Shown here piece by piece: positions 9,345 through 17,092 of a DNA stretch of 64,000 nucleotides. Both the position numbers and the translations under genes were made by a program. Every line of letters starts with the position of its first letter. Positions within the stretch are counted from its first letter, which is position 1. Where the stretch lies: positions 310,001-374,000 of the forward strand of contig NZ_CP009556.1 in the NCBI RefSeq assembly GCF_000959365.1, in the 5' to 3' direction. The notes under the pieces were generated by a model. The model was not told where the DNA came from. It did no database searches and saw nothing but the letters and a program-made list of their open reading frames with translations. This stretch comes from Burkholderia oklahomensis C6786. GTDB lineage: Bacteria > Pseudomonadota > Gammaproteobacteria > Burkholderiales > Burkholderiaceae.

Positions 9345-9877
9345 ATGAGCCGCGACTGCAAGCTTGATCGGATAGATTTGCGCATCCTGTCAGCACTCCC
9401 CAAAAACGGCCGAATCGCGAACGTCGAACTCGCCGACGCGGTCGGCCTGTCGCCGAGCCCGCGCCCGATCCGCGTGAAGCGGATCGGGCAGGCGGGCTGC
9501 ATCGCCGGTTACGGCGCGCGGATCCGCTTCGAGACGCTCGGCACCGCGCAAGTCGTGTTCATGAAAATCACGCATGCCGACCACCGTCGCGAAGACTTCG
9601 ACCGCTTCGTCACCGCGAACCGCGACATCGACGCGATCGTCGAGCGCCATCTCGCGAGCGGCGGCCACGACTATCTTCTGAAGCTCGTCACCCGTGGATT
9701 CGCGCATGACCCAAGCCTCGTCGAAGCGCTGCTCGATCGATCGCGGCATCGGCATCGACAAGCATTTCAGCTACATCGTCAGCAAGACGCCGCGCGTCAA
9801 GACGCATCACCCGCTCGACGCGCTGCTCCGCGAGCAGCGGCATGGAGCGCCGCGCGCGCAGACGTGCGCCGCCGACG
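9345..9877 (+). pseudogene. Lrp/AsnC family regulator, frameshifted
   Basis: Remnant of a leucine-responsive-type regulator. The frame from the ATG at 9345 gives the helix-turn-helix (LDRIDLRILSALPKNGRIAN, then VELADAVGLSPSP) and part of the RAM ligand domain. At 9734-9743 the sequence CGATCGATCG holds a 4-base tandem duplication. The natural continuation (GIGIDKHFSYIVSKTPRVKT) then lies in the next frame. The conserved stretch after SPSP reads RPIRVKRIGQAG instead of the usual C-x-RRVxxLExxG, so the recognition region has also drifted. The 3' end is uncertain: the second frame runs to 9915, into the convergent GtrA gene. Confidence 0.8.
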
Positions 9878-10264
9878 TCAGCGATACGTCCAGATCCGAT
9901 GCATCGCGAACGTGAACGGCGGCACGAGCACGACCACGGCCGCGATGCTCCACGCGGCCGCGACGCCGAGCGCCTGCACGCCGCGCGAGATCGCCATCGT
10001 CAGCATCAATCCGGCGACCGACACGATCAGGAATCGCACGACGTTGCGCCAGCGCGGCGGCGCCGAAAAGCTCCACAACGTGTTCAGCAGATACGACGCG
10101 CCCGTCGCACCGACGAACGCGATCGCGTTCGCCCGCACCGCGGTCGCGGCGAACGCGCCCATCAACGTGCCGGCGATCGTCGCGTGCAGCACGGTGGACA
10201 GCGCGCCGGACACGCCGAAGCGCACGATCCGCGCTCCGATGCCGAGGTCGGCGACGGCGCTCAT
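9878..10264 (-). CDS. GtrA family membrane protein (probable glycolipid flippase)
   Basis: A 128-residue protein with four predicted hydrophobic helices and the GtrA signature near the N-terminus (IVRFGVSGALSTVLHATI and YLLNTLWSFS). GtrA-type proteins are thought to flip undecaprenyl-phosphate-linked sugar across the inner membrane in O-antigen or teichoic acid glycosylation. It is the last gene of the operon starting at 14729 and overlaps the methyltransferase stop by ATGA, so it is translationally coupled. The GtrB-like partner lies two genes upstream. Confidence 0.87.
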   Translation of the reverse strand: MSAVADLGIGARIVRFGVSGALSTVLHATIAGTLMGAFAATAVRANAIAFVGATGASYLLNTLWSFSAPPRWRNVVRFLIVSVAGLMLTMAISRGVQALGVAAAWSIAAVVVLVPPFTFAMHRIWTYR

Positions 10265-11007
10265 CGCGGCGCGTCCCGCTTCGTCAGGACCGCGAACAGC
10301 GACACGCCGAACGGCAGCGAATGCTTCGGCAGCCAGCCTCGCTCCGCGCGGAAGATGCGATAGAGCGTCGAGTTGACCGCGCGCGGTCCGAGCGCGTCGC
10401 CGCTCGAGCGCGCGCGATGCAGCAGCCGGTCGACCATTCGCGCGGCGACGGCAAGCGGAAACAGCAGCGTGTTGAAGTACGAACTCCGTACGATCATGCA
10501 GCCGGCCGCCTGCGCGCAGCGTTCGAGCGCCGCGCGGTCGTAGCGCCGATAGTGATGAAGGAACGTGTCGTGCGCGCTCCACAGCCACTGGTACGCGGGC
10601 ACGGTGACGACGATCGCGCCGCCCGGCGCGAGATGCTCGCTCACGCGGTGCAGCGCGGCCGCGTCGTCTTCGATGTGCTCGAGACAATCGAAGAAGCAGA
10701 TCAGATCGAAGCGCTGGTCGCCGAACGGCACGCTGTCCGGGCAGCGGCCCGCGCGGATGTCGAATCGCCAGCCGGTCTTCCGGTTCGCGAGCGCACGCGC
10801 GGTCTCGTCCATTTCGAGCGCGCTCACCGCGCCGAATTCCTCGAGCATCCCGAGATTGCCGCCCGTGCCGGAACCGATCTCGAGAATGCGTGCGCCGGCC
10901 GGCAACGCGAGCCCCGCCAGCAACGCATGCAGGATGTCGCGCCGCGCGCGGAACCACCAGTGCGTGGCCTCGGTATCGGCCATCTGCAAATAAGCTTCGG
11001 GTGACAT
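10261..11007 (-). CDS. Class I SAM-dependent methyltransferase
   Basis: A 248-residue methyltransferase. Motif I is ARILEIGSGTGGNLGML (about residues 39-55), followed by the acidic ALEMD and the motif DLICFFDCLEHIEDD. The N-terminus begins MADTEATHWWFRARR, a common start in methyltransferases of polysaccharide loci. The ATG at 11007 is chosen for the AGGAGGACG site just upstream; a longer frame begins at 11097. In this operon it may methylate the added sugar or its lipid carrier; the substrate is inferred from context only. Confidence 0.85.
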   Translation of the reverse strand: MSPEAYLQMADTEATHWWFRARRDILHALLAGLALPAGARILEIGSGTGGNLGMLEEFGAVSALEMDETARALANRKTGWRFDIRAGRCPDSVPFGDQRFDLICFFDCLEHIEDDAAALHRVSEHLAPGGAIVVTVPAYQWLWSAHDTFLHHYRRYDRAALERCAQAAGCMIVRSSYFNTLLFPLAVAARMVDRLLHRARSSGDALGPRAVNSTLYRIFRAERGWLPKHSLPFGVSLFAVLTKRDAPR

Positions 11008-11023
11008 GGCGTCCTCCTGTCGG

Positions 11024-12085
11024 TCAGCGGCTTTCGGCGCGGGCGCGCGGCATCGCGCGCCGCCGTGCGAAATCGATCCGCGCGCCGTGGGCGGCACGCT
11101 GCGCGGCGCCCGCCACGGGCAGCGCGGTCACCTTCGTGCGCGCCTGATAGCGGCGGCGCACGAGATAGATCGGCCGCTCCTTCGATTCGTAGTAGATGCG
11201 CCCGACATACTCGCCGACGACGCCGATGCCGATGAGCTCGATCCCGCCGATGAACAGCATCACCGAGATCAGCGATGCGTAGCCCGGCACCGGATTGCCC
11301 ATCCACAGCGTGCGCGCGACGATGAAGCCGCCGTACAGGAACGCGAGCGCGGCGATGCAAAGCCCGATGTAGGTCCAGCTGCGCAGCGGCACCGTGCTGA
11401 AGCTCGTGATCCCTTCGAGCGCGAAGTTCCAGAGCTTCCAGCCGGAGAACTTCGAATGGCCGGCGCAGCGCGCCTCGCGCTGATATTCGACGATCACGGT
11501 CCGGTAGCCGACCCACGCGAACAGCCCCTTCATGAAGCGGCGGCGCTCCGGCAAGCTGCGCAGCGCGTTGACGACCTGCCGGTCCATCAGCCGGAAATCG
11601 CCGACGTTGACGGGCAGCTTCACTTCGGACAACGCATTGTGCACGCGGTAATAGAGCGAGGCCGCGGTGCGCTTCGCGAACGTGTCGCACGCGCGGTTGC
11701 TGCGCTTCGCCGCGACGACCTCGGCGCCTTCGCGCCAATGGTCGATCATCACCGGGATCAGGCTCGGCGGATCCTGCAGGTCCGCGTCGATCGGTATCAC
11801 CGCGTCGCCGTTCGCTTCGTCGAGGCCCGCCGTCAGCGCGGCTTCCTTGCCGAAGTTGCGCGTCAGGTCGATCACGCGCACGCGCGGGTCCTGTGCGCCG
11901 ACTGCGACGAGCTTGTCGAGCGTGTCGTCGCGGCTGCCGTCGTTCACGCAGACGATCTCGAAGCGGATCGATTCGATGCGCTCCATCAACGGCACGACTT
12001 CCGCGAAAAACCGCGTGACCGCGTCGCCCTCGTTGTAGAACGGCACGACGAGCGAAACGAGCGGTGTGTTTATTTGGTCCCGCAT
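11024..12085 (-). CDS. Glycosyltransferase family 2, GtrB/DPM-like (polyprenyl-phosphate glycosyltransferase)
   Basis: A 353-residue GT2 enzyme expected to transfer a sugar from a nucleotide donor to undecaprenyl phosphate on the cytoplasmic face. The GT-A domain shows SLVVPFYNEGDAV (about residues 10-22), VNDGSRDDT and the DADLQDPP metal/donor motif near residue 98. Two C-terminal transmembrane helices (about 230-305) match GtrB-type enzymes. It ends in a basic Arg-rich tail of about 45 residues. It overlaps the upstream GT87 gene by 16 bases and leads the methyltransferase by 16 bases. Confidence 0.88.
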   Translation of the reverse strand: MRDQINTPLVSLVVPFYNEGDAVTRFFAEVVPLMERIESIRFEIVCVNDGSRDDTLDKLVAVGAQDPRVRVIDLTRNFGKEAALTAGLDEANGDAVIPIDADLQDPPSLIPVMIDHWREGAEVVAAKRSNRACDTFAKRTAASLYYRVHNALSEVKLPVNVGDFRLMDRQVVNALRSLPERRRFMKGLFAWVGYRTVIVEYQREARCAGHSKFSGWKLWNFALEGITSFSTVPLRSWTYIGLCIAALAFLYGGFIVARTLWMGNPVPGYASLISVMLFIGGIELIGIGVVGEYVGRIYYESKERPIYLVRRRYQARTKVTALPVAGAAQRAAHGARIDFARRRAMPRARAESR

Positions 12086-13491
12086 GGTGATTCTCCCTGA
12101 GCCCCGTAGCGGCGGCGGCCGGCAAGCGGCAGCGCCGCCCGCGTGTGCCGCGTGGCGACCGATGCGCCGCGCGCCGCAATGAAACGAATTGAATCGATCG
12201 CATCCGCCGCATCTTCGTCGCCGGGCAGGCTCGGCGCGCCGCGGCGTTCGCGTGCGATGCGGCTCACGATGGCGGCGAGCGCGCCCGCCGTCACGAGCGG
12301 CATGAACTGGAAATGCAGCGGCTCGACGACGGCGAGTCCCGCAAGCGGCATCACCCCGAGCAGCGCGAGCCCTTCGCGTTCGAGCGGCCGCCAGCCTTCC
12401 GCATGCGCGTGGCGCACGGCCCACGCGATCACGATTCCGTACCAGGCGAGGTCGTAGTCGTACAGGTACGGACTTACGAGCAGGCTCGCGCAGACGAGCG
12501 CGGCCGAACGCAGTGCGTGCGAGCTCGCGCCGCGCCACGCGTAGATCACCGCGACGACCGCGAACGCGATCGAGCCGGCTTGCAGCAGTTGCGCGACGAC
12601 GAGCGGCAGCCCCGCGTACGTCGCCATCGCGAAGAAAGTCGGAATCCGCGCGAGCGTCGCCTGCCCTGCGCCGATCGTCTGCAGCGCGGACGCCGCGTCG
12701 TGCGCGAACGCGATCCATGCATCGAAGCCGAACGCGAGCGTGCTCGACGCGGCGACGAGCGCGACCATGGCCGCCCATGCGCGCAATGCGCGCCACTGCG
12801 AAGCGCACAGCAGCGCGAGCGGAAACAGCAGCGCGAGCTGCGGCTTGATGACGAGGAGCCCGAAGCAACATCCGGCGAGCGCCGGGCGGCGGCGCAGCGC
12901 GACGAGGCCGAAGCCGGCGAGCGCGGCCGTCAACAAGCTGTTCTGCCCGACGAGCGCGACGAAGAACGTGCCGGGGAACGCAAGCGCGCAAAGCGCCGCG
13001 AGACGGCGCGGCACGATCGCGCGCACCGTCGCGACGAACAGCGCGCCCGTGCCGGCGATCCACACGAACGCCGCGACCGGATACGGCAGCCAGCCGAGCG
13101 GCGAGACGAGCAGCAGCGTCTGCGGCGGATAGAGCCACAGCAGCACGCCGCGCAAGTCGCGCATCGAAGGCGCCGCCTGCAGCTCGACGGCGTGCAGCGT
13201 CGCGAACCGCCACGCGTCGACCGCGTGACCGTGCACCGCGAGCCGCGCGGCGCTCCACGTCGGCACGAAATCCAGCGTCGGCGGCAGCGGCGAGCCGAGT
13301 CCGCCGGACAACCAGCGGAACAGGTAGATGCTCCCGAACGCCGCATAGCAGACGAGCGCGGCGATCGCGTAGGTCCGCACCCGTTTCGCGCCCAGCCAGT
13401 GCGGGCGACGGCGCGGACCGGCCGCCGGCAGCTCCGGACATTCGACGTCGCGATGGCCGGCCGCATGGCTGTGGTGCGGATGGGCTTTCAT
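12070..13491 (-). CDS. GT87 family (DUF2029) integral-membrane glycosyltransferase, copy B
   Basis: A 473-residue polytopic protein of the DUF2029/GT87 family, GT-C fold enzymes that use polyprenyl-phosphate-linked sugars as donors. A histidine-rich cytoplasmic start (KAHPHHSHAAGH) precedes the first helix. Shared family blocks are TLDFVPTWSAARL, LLWLYPPQTLLLVSPL, GQNSLLTAALAGF and IKPQLALLFP. It overlaps the upstream GT87 stop as ATGA and the downstream GT2 start by 16 bases. The same motifs recur in the neighbour at 13488-14729, so the two are paralogues. Donor and acceptor are unknown. Confidence 0.83.
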   Translation of the reverse strand: MKAHPHHSHAAGHRDVECPELPAAGPRRRPHWLGAKRVRTYAIAALVCYAAFGSIYLFRWLSGGLGSPLPPTLDFVPTWSAARLAVHGHAVDAWRFATLHAVELQAAPSMRDLRGVLLWLYPPQTLLLVSPLGWLPYPVAAFVWIAGTGALFVATVRAIVPRRLAALCALAFPGTFFVALVGQNSLLTAALAGFGLVALRRRPALAGCCFGLLVIKPQLALLFPLALLCASQWRALRAWAAMVALVAASSTLAFGFDAWIAFAHDAASALQTIGAGQATLARIPTFFAMATYAGLPLVVAQLLQAGSIAFAVVAVIYAWRGASSHALRSAALVCASLLVSPYLYDYDLAWYGIVIAWAVRHAHAEGWRPLEREGLALLGVMPLAGLAVVEPLHFQFMPLVTAGALAAIVSRIARERRGAPSLPGDEDAADAIDSIRFIAARGASVATRHTRAALPLAGRRRYGAQGESPCGTK

Positions 13492-14729
13492 CGCGCGGCT
13501 CCCGGCATCGTCCGCGCGCGGCGCACGACGATCAGCAGCACCGCCAGCAGCACGACGGGCCCGATCTGCGGAAAGTGGGTCGCGCGATTGAAGAACTCGA
13601 AGAACGGCAGCAGCCAGCCGGCGACGAACACCGGCTGCTCGCCGGGCAGCCAGCCGGTATCGAGCGCGCACGCGAGCACGCAGAACAGCGCGACGCCGAG
13701 CCACGCGAGCTCGTAATGCCACAGATAGGGCGTCACGAGCAGCGTCGCGATCGCGAGCGACGCAGCGCGAAGACGCAGGTCGCTCGTGCGCAGCCAGACG
13801 TTCAGCGCCGCGACGGCCGCGAGCGCGCCGACGCCGATCTGCACCGCGTACGCGACGTGCAGCGACGCGCCGGCGAGCCGCATTGCCGAAAACGGCGCGG
13901 GCGACGCGAGCCAGTATTGAGAACCTTGCTCGAGCACGAGCTCGCGCAGCATCGTCGCGCCGGACAGGAACGCGTGCACGGACGCCGTTCCGCAGACGGC
14001 GACGCTCGCCGCCGCGAAGACCAGCGTGCCGACGGCGGCGGCGAAGAACGCGCGCCATGCGCGCGTCGCGACGAGCAGCAGCGGAAACAGCAGCGCCATG
14101 TGCGGCTTGATCGCGAGCAGGCTGATGCAGAGCCCGGCGATCACCGGACGCTTCGCGAGCAGTCGGACCGCGAATGCCGCGCACGCGGCAGTGAGCAGCG
14201 AATTCTGCCCGGCGACGGCGGCAACGAGCACGCCGGGAAAAGACAGGATCACGAACGGTGCGAAACGCGGCTGGGACAGCCAGTCGCGCAGGCCCGACAC
14301 CGCGCCGACGCTCTTTGCGTATGCGACGACGCTGAACGCGACGAAAAGCAGGAGCGACGGCACATAAGGCACGAGGGCGAGCGGCGCGACGAGCAGGAGC
14401 AGCGTCGGCGGATACACCCACGGCAGGAAGCTGCGATTCACGTATGCGCCGAGCTGCGCCGCTTCGACGCGCGAGAACGCCGGATAGTCGTAGACGGTCG
14501 CGGGCGCGCCGTGAAGCATCACGTGCGACCCGCTCCAGAACACCGTGAAGTCGATGCCGGGCCGAACGGTCGTGTTCGCGATGAACCCGTTCGTCGCCCA
14601 CCCCCACGCGCCCAGCAGCGCGATGCTGAGAATCAGCGTCGCGCCGCCGTATGCGAGCACGCGATCGCTGGTCAGCCATCCGCTGGAACGCAACATGCCG
14701 AAGCATGTTCCCCGATTTGCAAGATCCAT
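13488..14729 (-). CDS. GT87 family (DUF2029) integral-membrane glycosyltransferase, copy A
   Basis: First gene of the glycan operon, 413 residues with about ten hydrophobic segments. Family blocks match those of the next gene: GIDFTVFWSGSHV, FLPWVYPPTLLLLVAPL, GQNSLLTAACAAF and IKPHMALLFPLLL. An acidic residue in the first periplasmic loop (the D of GIDF) is the probable catalytic or donor-binding position in this fold. Met12 could be an alternative start. The upstream AT-rich region, shared with the tad locus on the other strand, should contain its promoter. Confidence 0.83.
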   Translation of the reverse strand: MDLANRGTCFGMLRSSGWLTSDRVLAYGGATLILSIALLGAWGWATNGFIANTTVRPGIDFTVFWSGSHVMLHGAPATVYDYPAFSRVEAAQLGAYVNRSFLPWVYPPTLLLLVAPLALVPYVPSLLLFVAFSVVAYAKSVGAVSGLRDWLSQPRFAPFVILSFPGVLVAAVAGQNSLLTAACAAFAVRLLAKRPVIAGLCISLLAIKPHMALLFPLLLVATRAWRAFFAAAVGTLVFAAASVAVCGTASVHAFLSGATMLRELVLEQGSQYWLASPAPFSAMRLAGASLHVAYAVQIGVGALAAVAALNVWLRTSDLRLRAASLAIATLLVTPYLWHYELAWLGVALFCVLACALDTGWLPGEQPVFVAGWLLPFFEFFNRATHFPQIGPVVLLAVLLIVVRRARTMPGAAR

Positions 14730-14801
14730 GATGCCCCGATGTGTGATTAAGCGCTTTGTTTAAACACGTCGATTTTTTATGGGTTCGATCCGACGACGTT
14801 T

Positions 14802-14862
14802 CGATTTGCATGACGTCGCCGCGCTTCCATTGTTAGAAAAAAAAGCGAGTTGATGCAAATCG
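14802..14862. repeat. 10-bp perfect inverted repeat with 41-base spacer
   Basis: CGATTTGCAT at 14802-14811 pairs with ATGCAAATCG at 14853-14862. It lies in the AT-rich segment 75-135 bases upstream of the first glycan operon gene. It could be two half-sites for a looping or cooperative regulator. Confidence 0.4.
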
Positions 14863-15194
14863 CGGCGGCGCGCGATATCGCCGCGGGGCGCGCAAAAGAG
14901 CGAATTCCGCATGAAAAATGACGAACAGACGTGGCCGCGTTACGGAGTTGAAACACTTTGAGTCGCAGGGCGTCTGCGCCGGCGTCGCCCGGCACGGTTC
15001 TCTTCGCCGCGATTCGAATCCGGGAAAGTCCCGACAGAATTTTTTTGGCCTTGCCCGGCGGGCGTTTGCGGGTGGCGGCGGCGCGGCGGCGCGCGCTCGC
15101 GTGTATCAAATCCGAAACCTTCTGCACCGCGTCATGCCCGCGGTGTTGCGCCGGTGAGCCGCTCGCCCTTGTCGCGCCGTGACTTTCCGAAAGC

Positions 15195-15209
15195 TGGCCC
15201 GCTCCTTGC
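15195..15209 (+). promoter_or_regulatory. Candidate sigma-54 (-24/-12) promoter for the tad locus
   Basis: TGGCCCG-CTCC-TTGC matches the sigma-54 consensus TGGCACG-N4-TTGC at all but one fixed position, and the key GG and GC doublets are exactly ten bases apart. Transcription would begin near 15221, giving a leader of about 700 nucleotides before flp. No enhancer-binding protein gene lies nearby, and the match could be chance. Confidence 0.4.
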
Positions 15210-15508
15210 GAAATGTCCTGCGCGGCAAACGACGACGCGACGATCGGAAGATTCGCAGCAGCCAGATCAACAGACAAGAATCTCGCCGACGTCACCCACG
15301 GGGTCTCATCCGGCGCAATGCACGCGAGTGCCGCGCCGAATGTGTACAGGGCAGTCGCCGTTCGACCAGCGGTGCACCGGCTACGACCGGGCGCCGGGAA
15401 AAGATTGCTCGTTGTGAATACCGGGGAAAGGCAATGTCCACACATACCACCCAGCGGCTTCTCAGCCGCTCCAGCAGCGAAACGGCGCACACCTGCGCCG
15501 CCGCTCAC

Positions 15509-15529
15509 GAGCCGGCCGCCGGCCGGCTC
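15509..15529. repeat. GC-rich perfect hairpin in the tad leader
   Basis: GAGCCGGCC at 15509-15517 and GGCCGGCTC at 15521-15529 form a perfect 9-bp stem with a three-base loop. No T-run follows, so it is not an intrinsic terminator as such. In a long leader transcript it would fold stably. Confidence 0.4.
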
Positions 15530-15580
15530 GGCCGTGGCTTCCGCAGTTTTCCAGGGCGGCGCCGCGCGGCGCGCATCGAC

Positions 15581-15901
<321 letters not shown>

Positions 15902-15925
15902 TTAATGATTCAAAAGGAGAGAGTC

Positions 15926-16096
15926 ATGTCCAGCCTCGTTCAATACGTGAAGCAGTTCGTTCGCGACGAAGGCGGCGTCAGTGCCATCGAATACGGCCTG
16001 ATCGCTGCTTTGATCGCGATTGTGATCATCGGTTCGGTGAAGACGGTCGGTACCAATCTCAATTCCGTCTTCTCGACGATCGGCAACGATCTGTAG
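15926..16096 (+). CDS. flp: Flp family type IVb pilin
   Basis: A 56-residue prepilin and main structural subunit of the Flp pilus. A short leader ends at Gly17; processing before Val18 puts Glu at +5 and Tyr at +6 (GG|VSAIEYGLIAALI), the canonical Flp site. The hydrophobic core runs to about residue 39. An AAGGAGAGAG site lies just before the ATG. It is the first gene of the tad locus, as is usual, and is preceded by a GCCATCGATGGC palindrome (15879-15890) and the 9-bp repeat array. Confidence 0.95.
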   Translation: MSSLVQYVKQFVRDEGGVSAIEYGLIAALIAIVIIGSVKTVGTNLNSVFSTIGNDL

Positions 16097-16201
16097 GGTG
16101 CGTCGCCGGAACGACGGATGGCTTCGCGTAACTCGCCGTCCGTCACTTTCCGTCGTTCGTTCCCGTTCGATGTTCCGTTCGATGCCGCTGAGGAGCGATT
16201 C

Positions 16202-16420
16202 ATGAGAACCCAGTCCTTTTGCCGGAAGTCGACCCGTCCGCACTGGCTCGACGCACGACCCGCCCATGCCGTCATGAGCTGGCTGCGCGACGAATCTGCG
16301 GTGTCGGCGATCGAATACGCGCTGATTGCATCGCTCATTGCGATCGTGATCATCGGCGCGGTGCAGGTCGTCGGCACCAATCTGCAGTCGGTGTTCAGCA
16401 CCGTCGCTTCGGATGTGTGA
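16202..16420 (+). CDS. Second Flp-like type IVb pilin with altered cleavage site
   Basis: A 72-residue Flp paralogue. The region from RDESAVSAIEYALIASLIAI is nearly the same as in the first pilin, including Glu and Tyr, and the C-termini also match (VGTNLQSVFSTVASD). It differs in a longer leader and in having Ser-Ala instead of Gly-Gly before the cleavage point. The ATG at 16202 is chosen for its GAGGAGCG site; an internal ATG at 16274 would give a leader of normal length. It may be a minor pilin, or unprocessed. Confidence 0.85.
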   Translation: MRTQSFCRKSTRPHWLDARPAHAVMSWLRDESAVSAIEYALIASLIAIVIIGAVQVVGTNLQSVFSTVASDV

Positions 16421-16511
16421 TTCCAGTCCCGCCACGGTGCGCCAGTCCGGTATGCCGGCTGGCGTCACCGAAGCGGTTCATCGAACGATTGAATACGACG
16501 CGAGGCCCTTC

Positions 16512-17051
16512 ATGCTTTCCGCCCTGCCACCGCAACCGATCCCGCTCTGCGTGACTTTGCTTGCAGTCGTCGCAGCCAGCATCGATCTGTCGAGCCGGCG
16601 CATTCCCAATCGACTGATCGCGCTCGGCCTCGCGGGCGCGCTCGTCGCGCAATGCGGACTGCCCGGCCCGCACAACGGCTTCGCCGCCTGGCTGGCCGGA
16701 GCGGCCACCGGCGCCGGCCTGCTGCTGCCTTTCTATCTGTTGCGCGGCATGGCCGCAGGCGACGTGAAGCTGATGCTCGCGATCGGCGCCTGGGTCGGAC
16801 CGTCGCTCGCGCTGCGCATCGTGCTCGCGACGTTCATCGTCGGCGGCGCGTGGGCGCTCGCGGTCGTGCTGAGGCGCGGCCAATTCCGCAAGCTGCTCGC
16901 GAACCTGCGTCACCTGTTCGCGAGCGCGGCGCTGCTGCGCAATCCGTCCGCGGTGCGCGCCACACCCGAGTTCGACTCGGTCGGGATGCTGCCGTACGGC
17001 GTCGCGATCGCCATCGGCACGCTCGGCGTGCTGCTTACGGCGGCGACCTGA
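16512..17051 (+). CDS. tadV: Type IV prepilin peptidase TadV/CpaA (A24 family)
   Basis: A 179-residue inner-membrane aspartic peptidase that removes the leader of Flp prepilins. The two catalytic aspartates are visible: Asp25 in SIDLSSRRIPN and Asp84 in GMAAGDVKLM, the GxGD motif of the family. About five or six hydrophobic helices surround them. It lacks the N-methylation domain of larger PilD enzymes, as expected for TadV. It stands directly after the two pilin genes on the same strand, about 90 bases from the second. Confidence 0.93.
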   Translation: MLSALPPQPIPLCVTLLAVVAASIDLSSRRIPNRLIALGLAGALVAQCGLPGPHNGFAAWLAGAATGAGLLLPFYLLRGMAAGDVKLMLAIGAWVGPSLALRIVLATFIVGGAWALAVVLRRGQFRKLLANLRHLFASAALLRNPSAVRATPEFDSVGMLPYGVAIAIGTLGVLLTAAT

Positions 17052-17092
17052 CGCGACGCATGCCGACCCCTCACCCAACGATTGGAGCGACT

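Noticed and set aside
15009..15046. TTCGAATCC-like sequence resembling a tRNA T-arm, followed by a weak hairpin and seven T residues
   Set aside because: No acceptor stem, D-arm or anticodon arm can be formed around it. The hairpin has only a 5-bp stem set six bases from the T-run, so neither a tRNA nor a firm terminator is supported.
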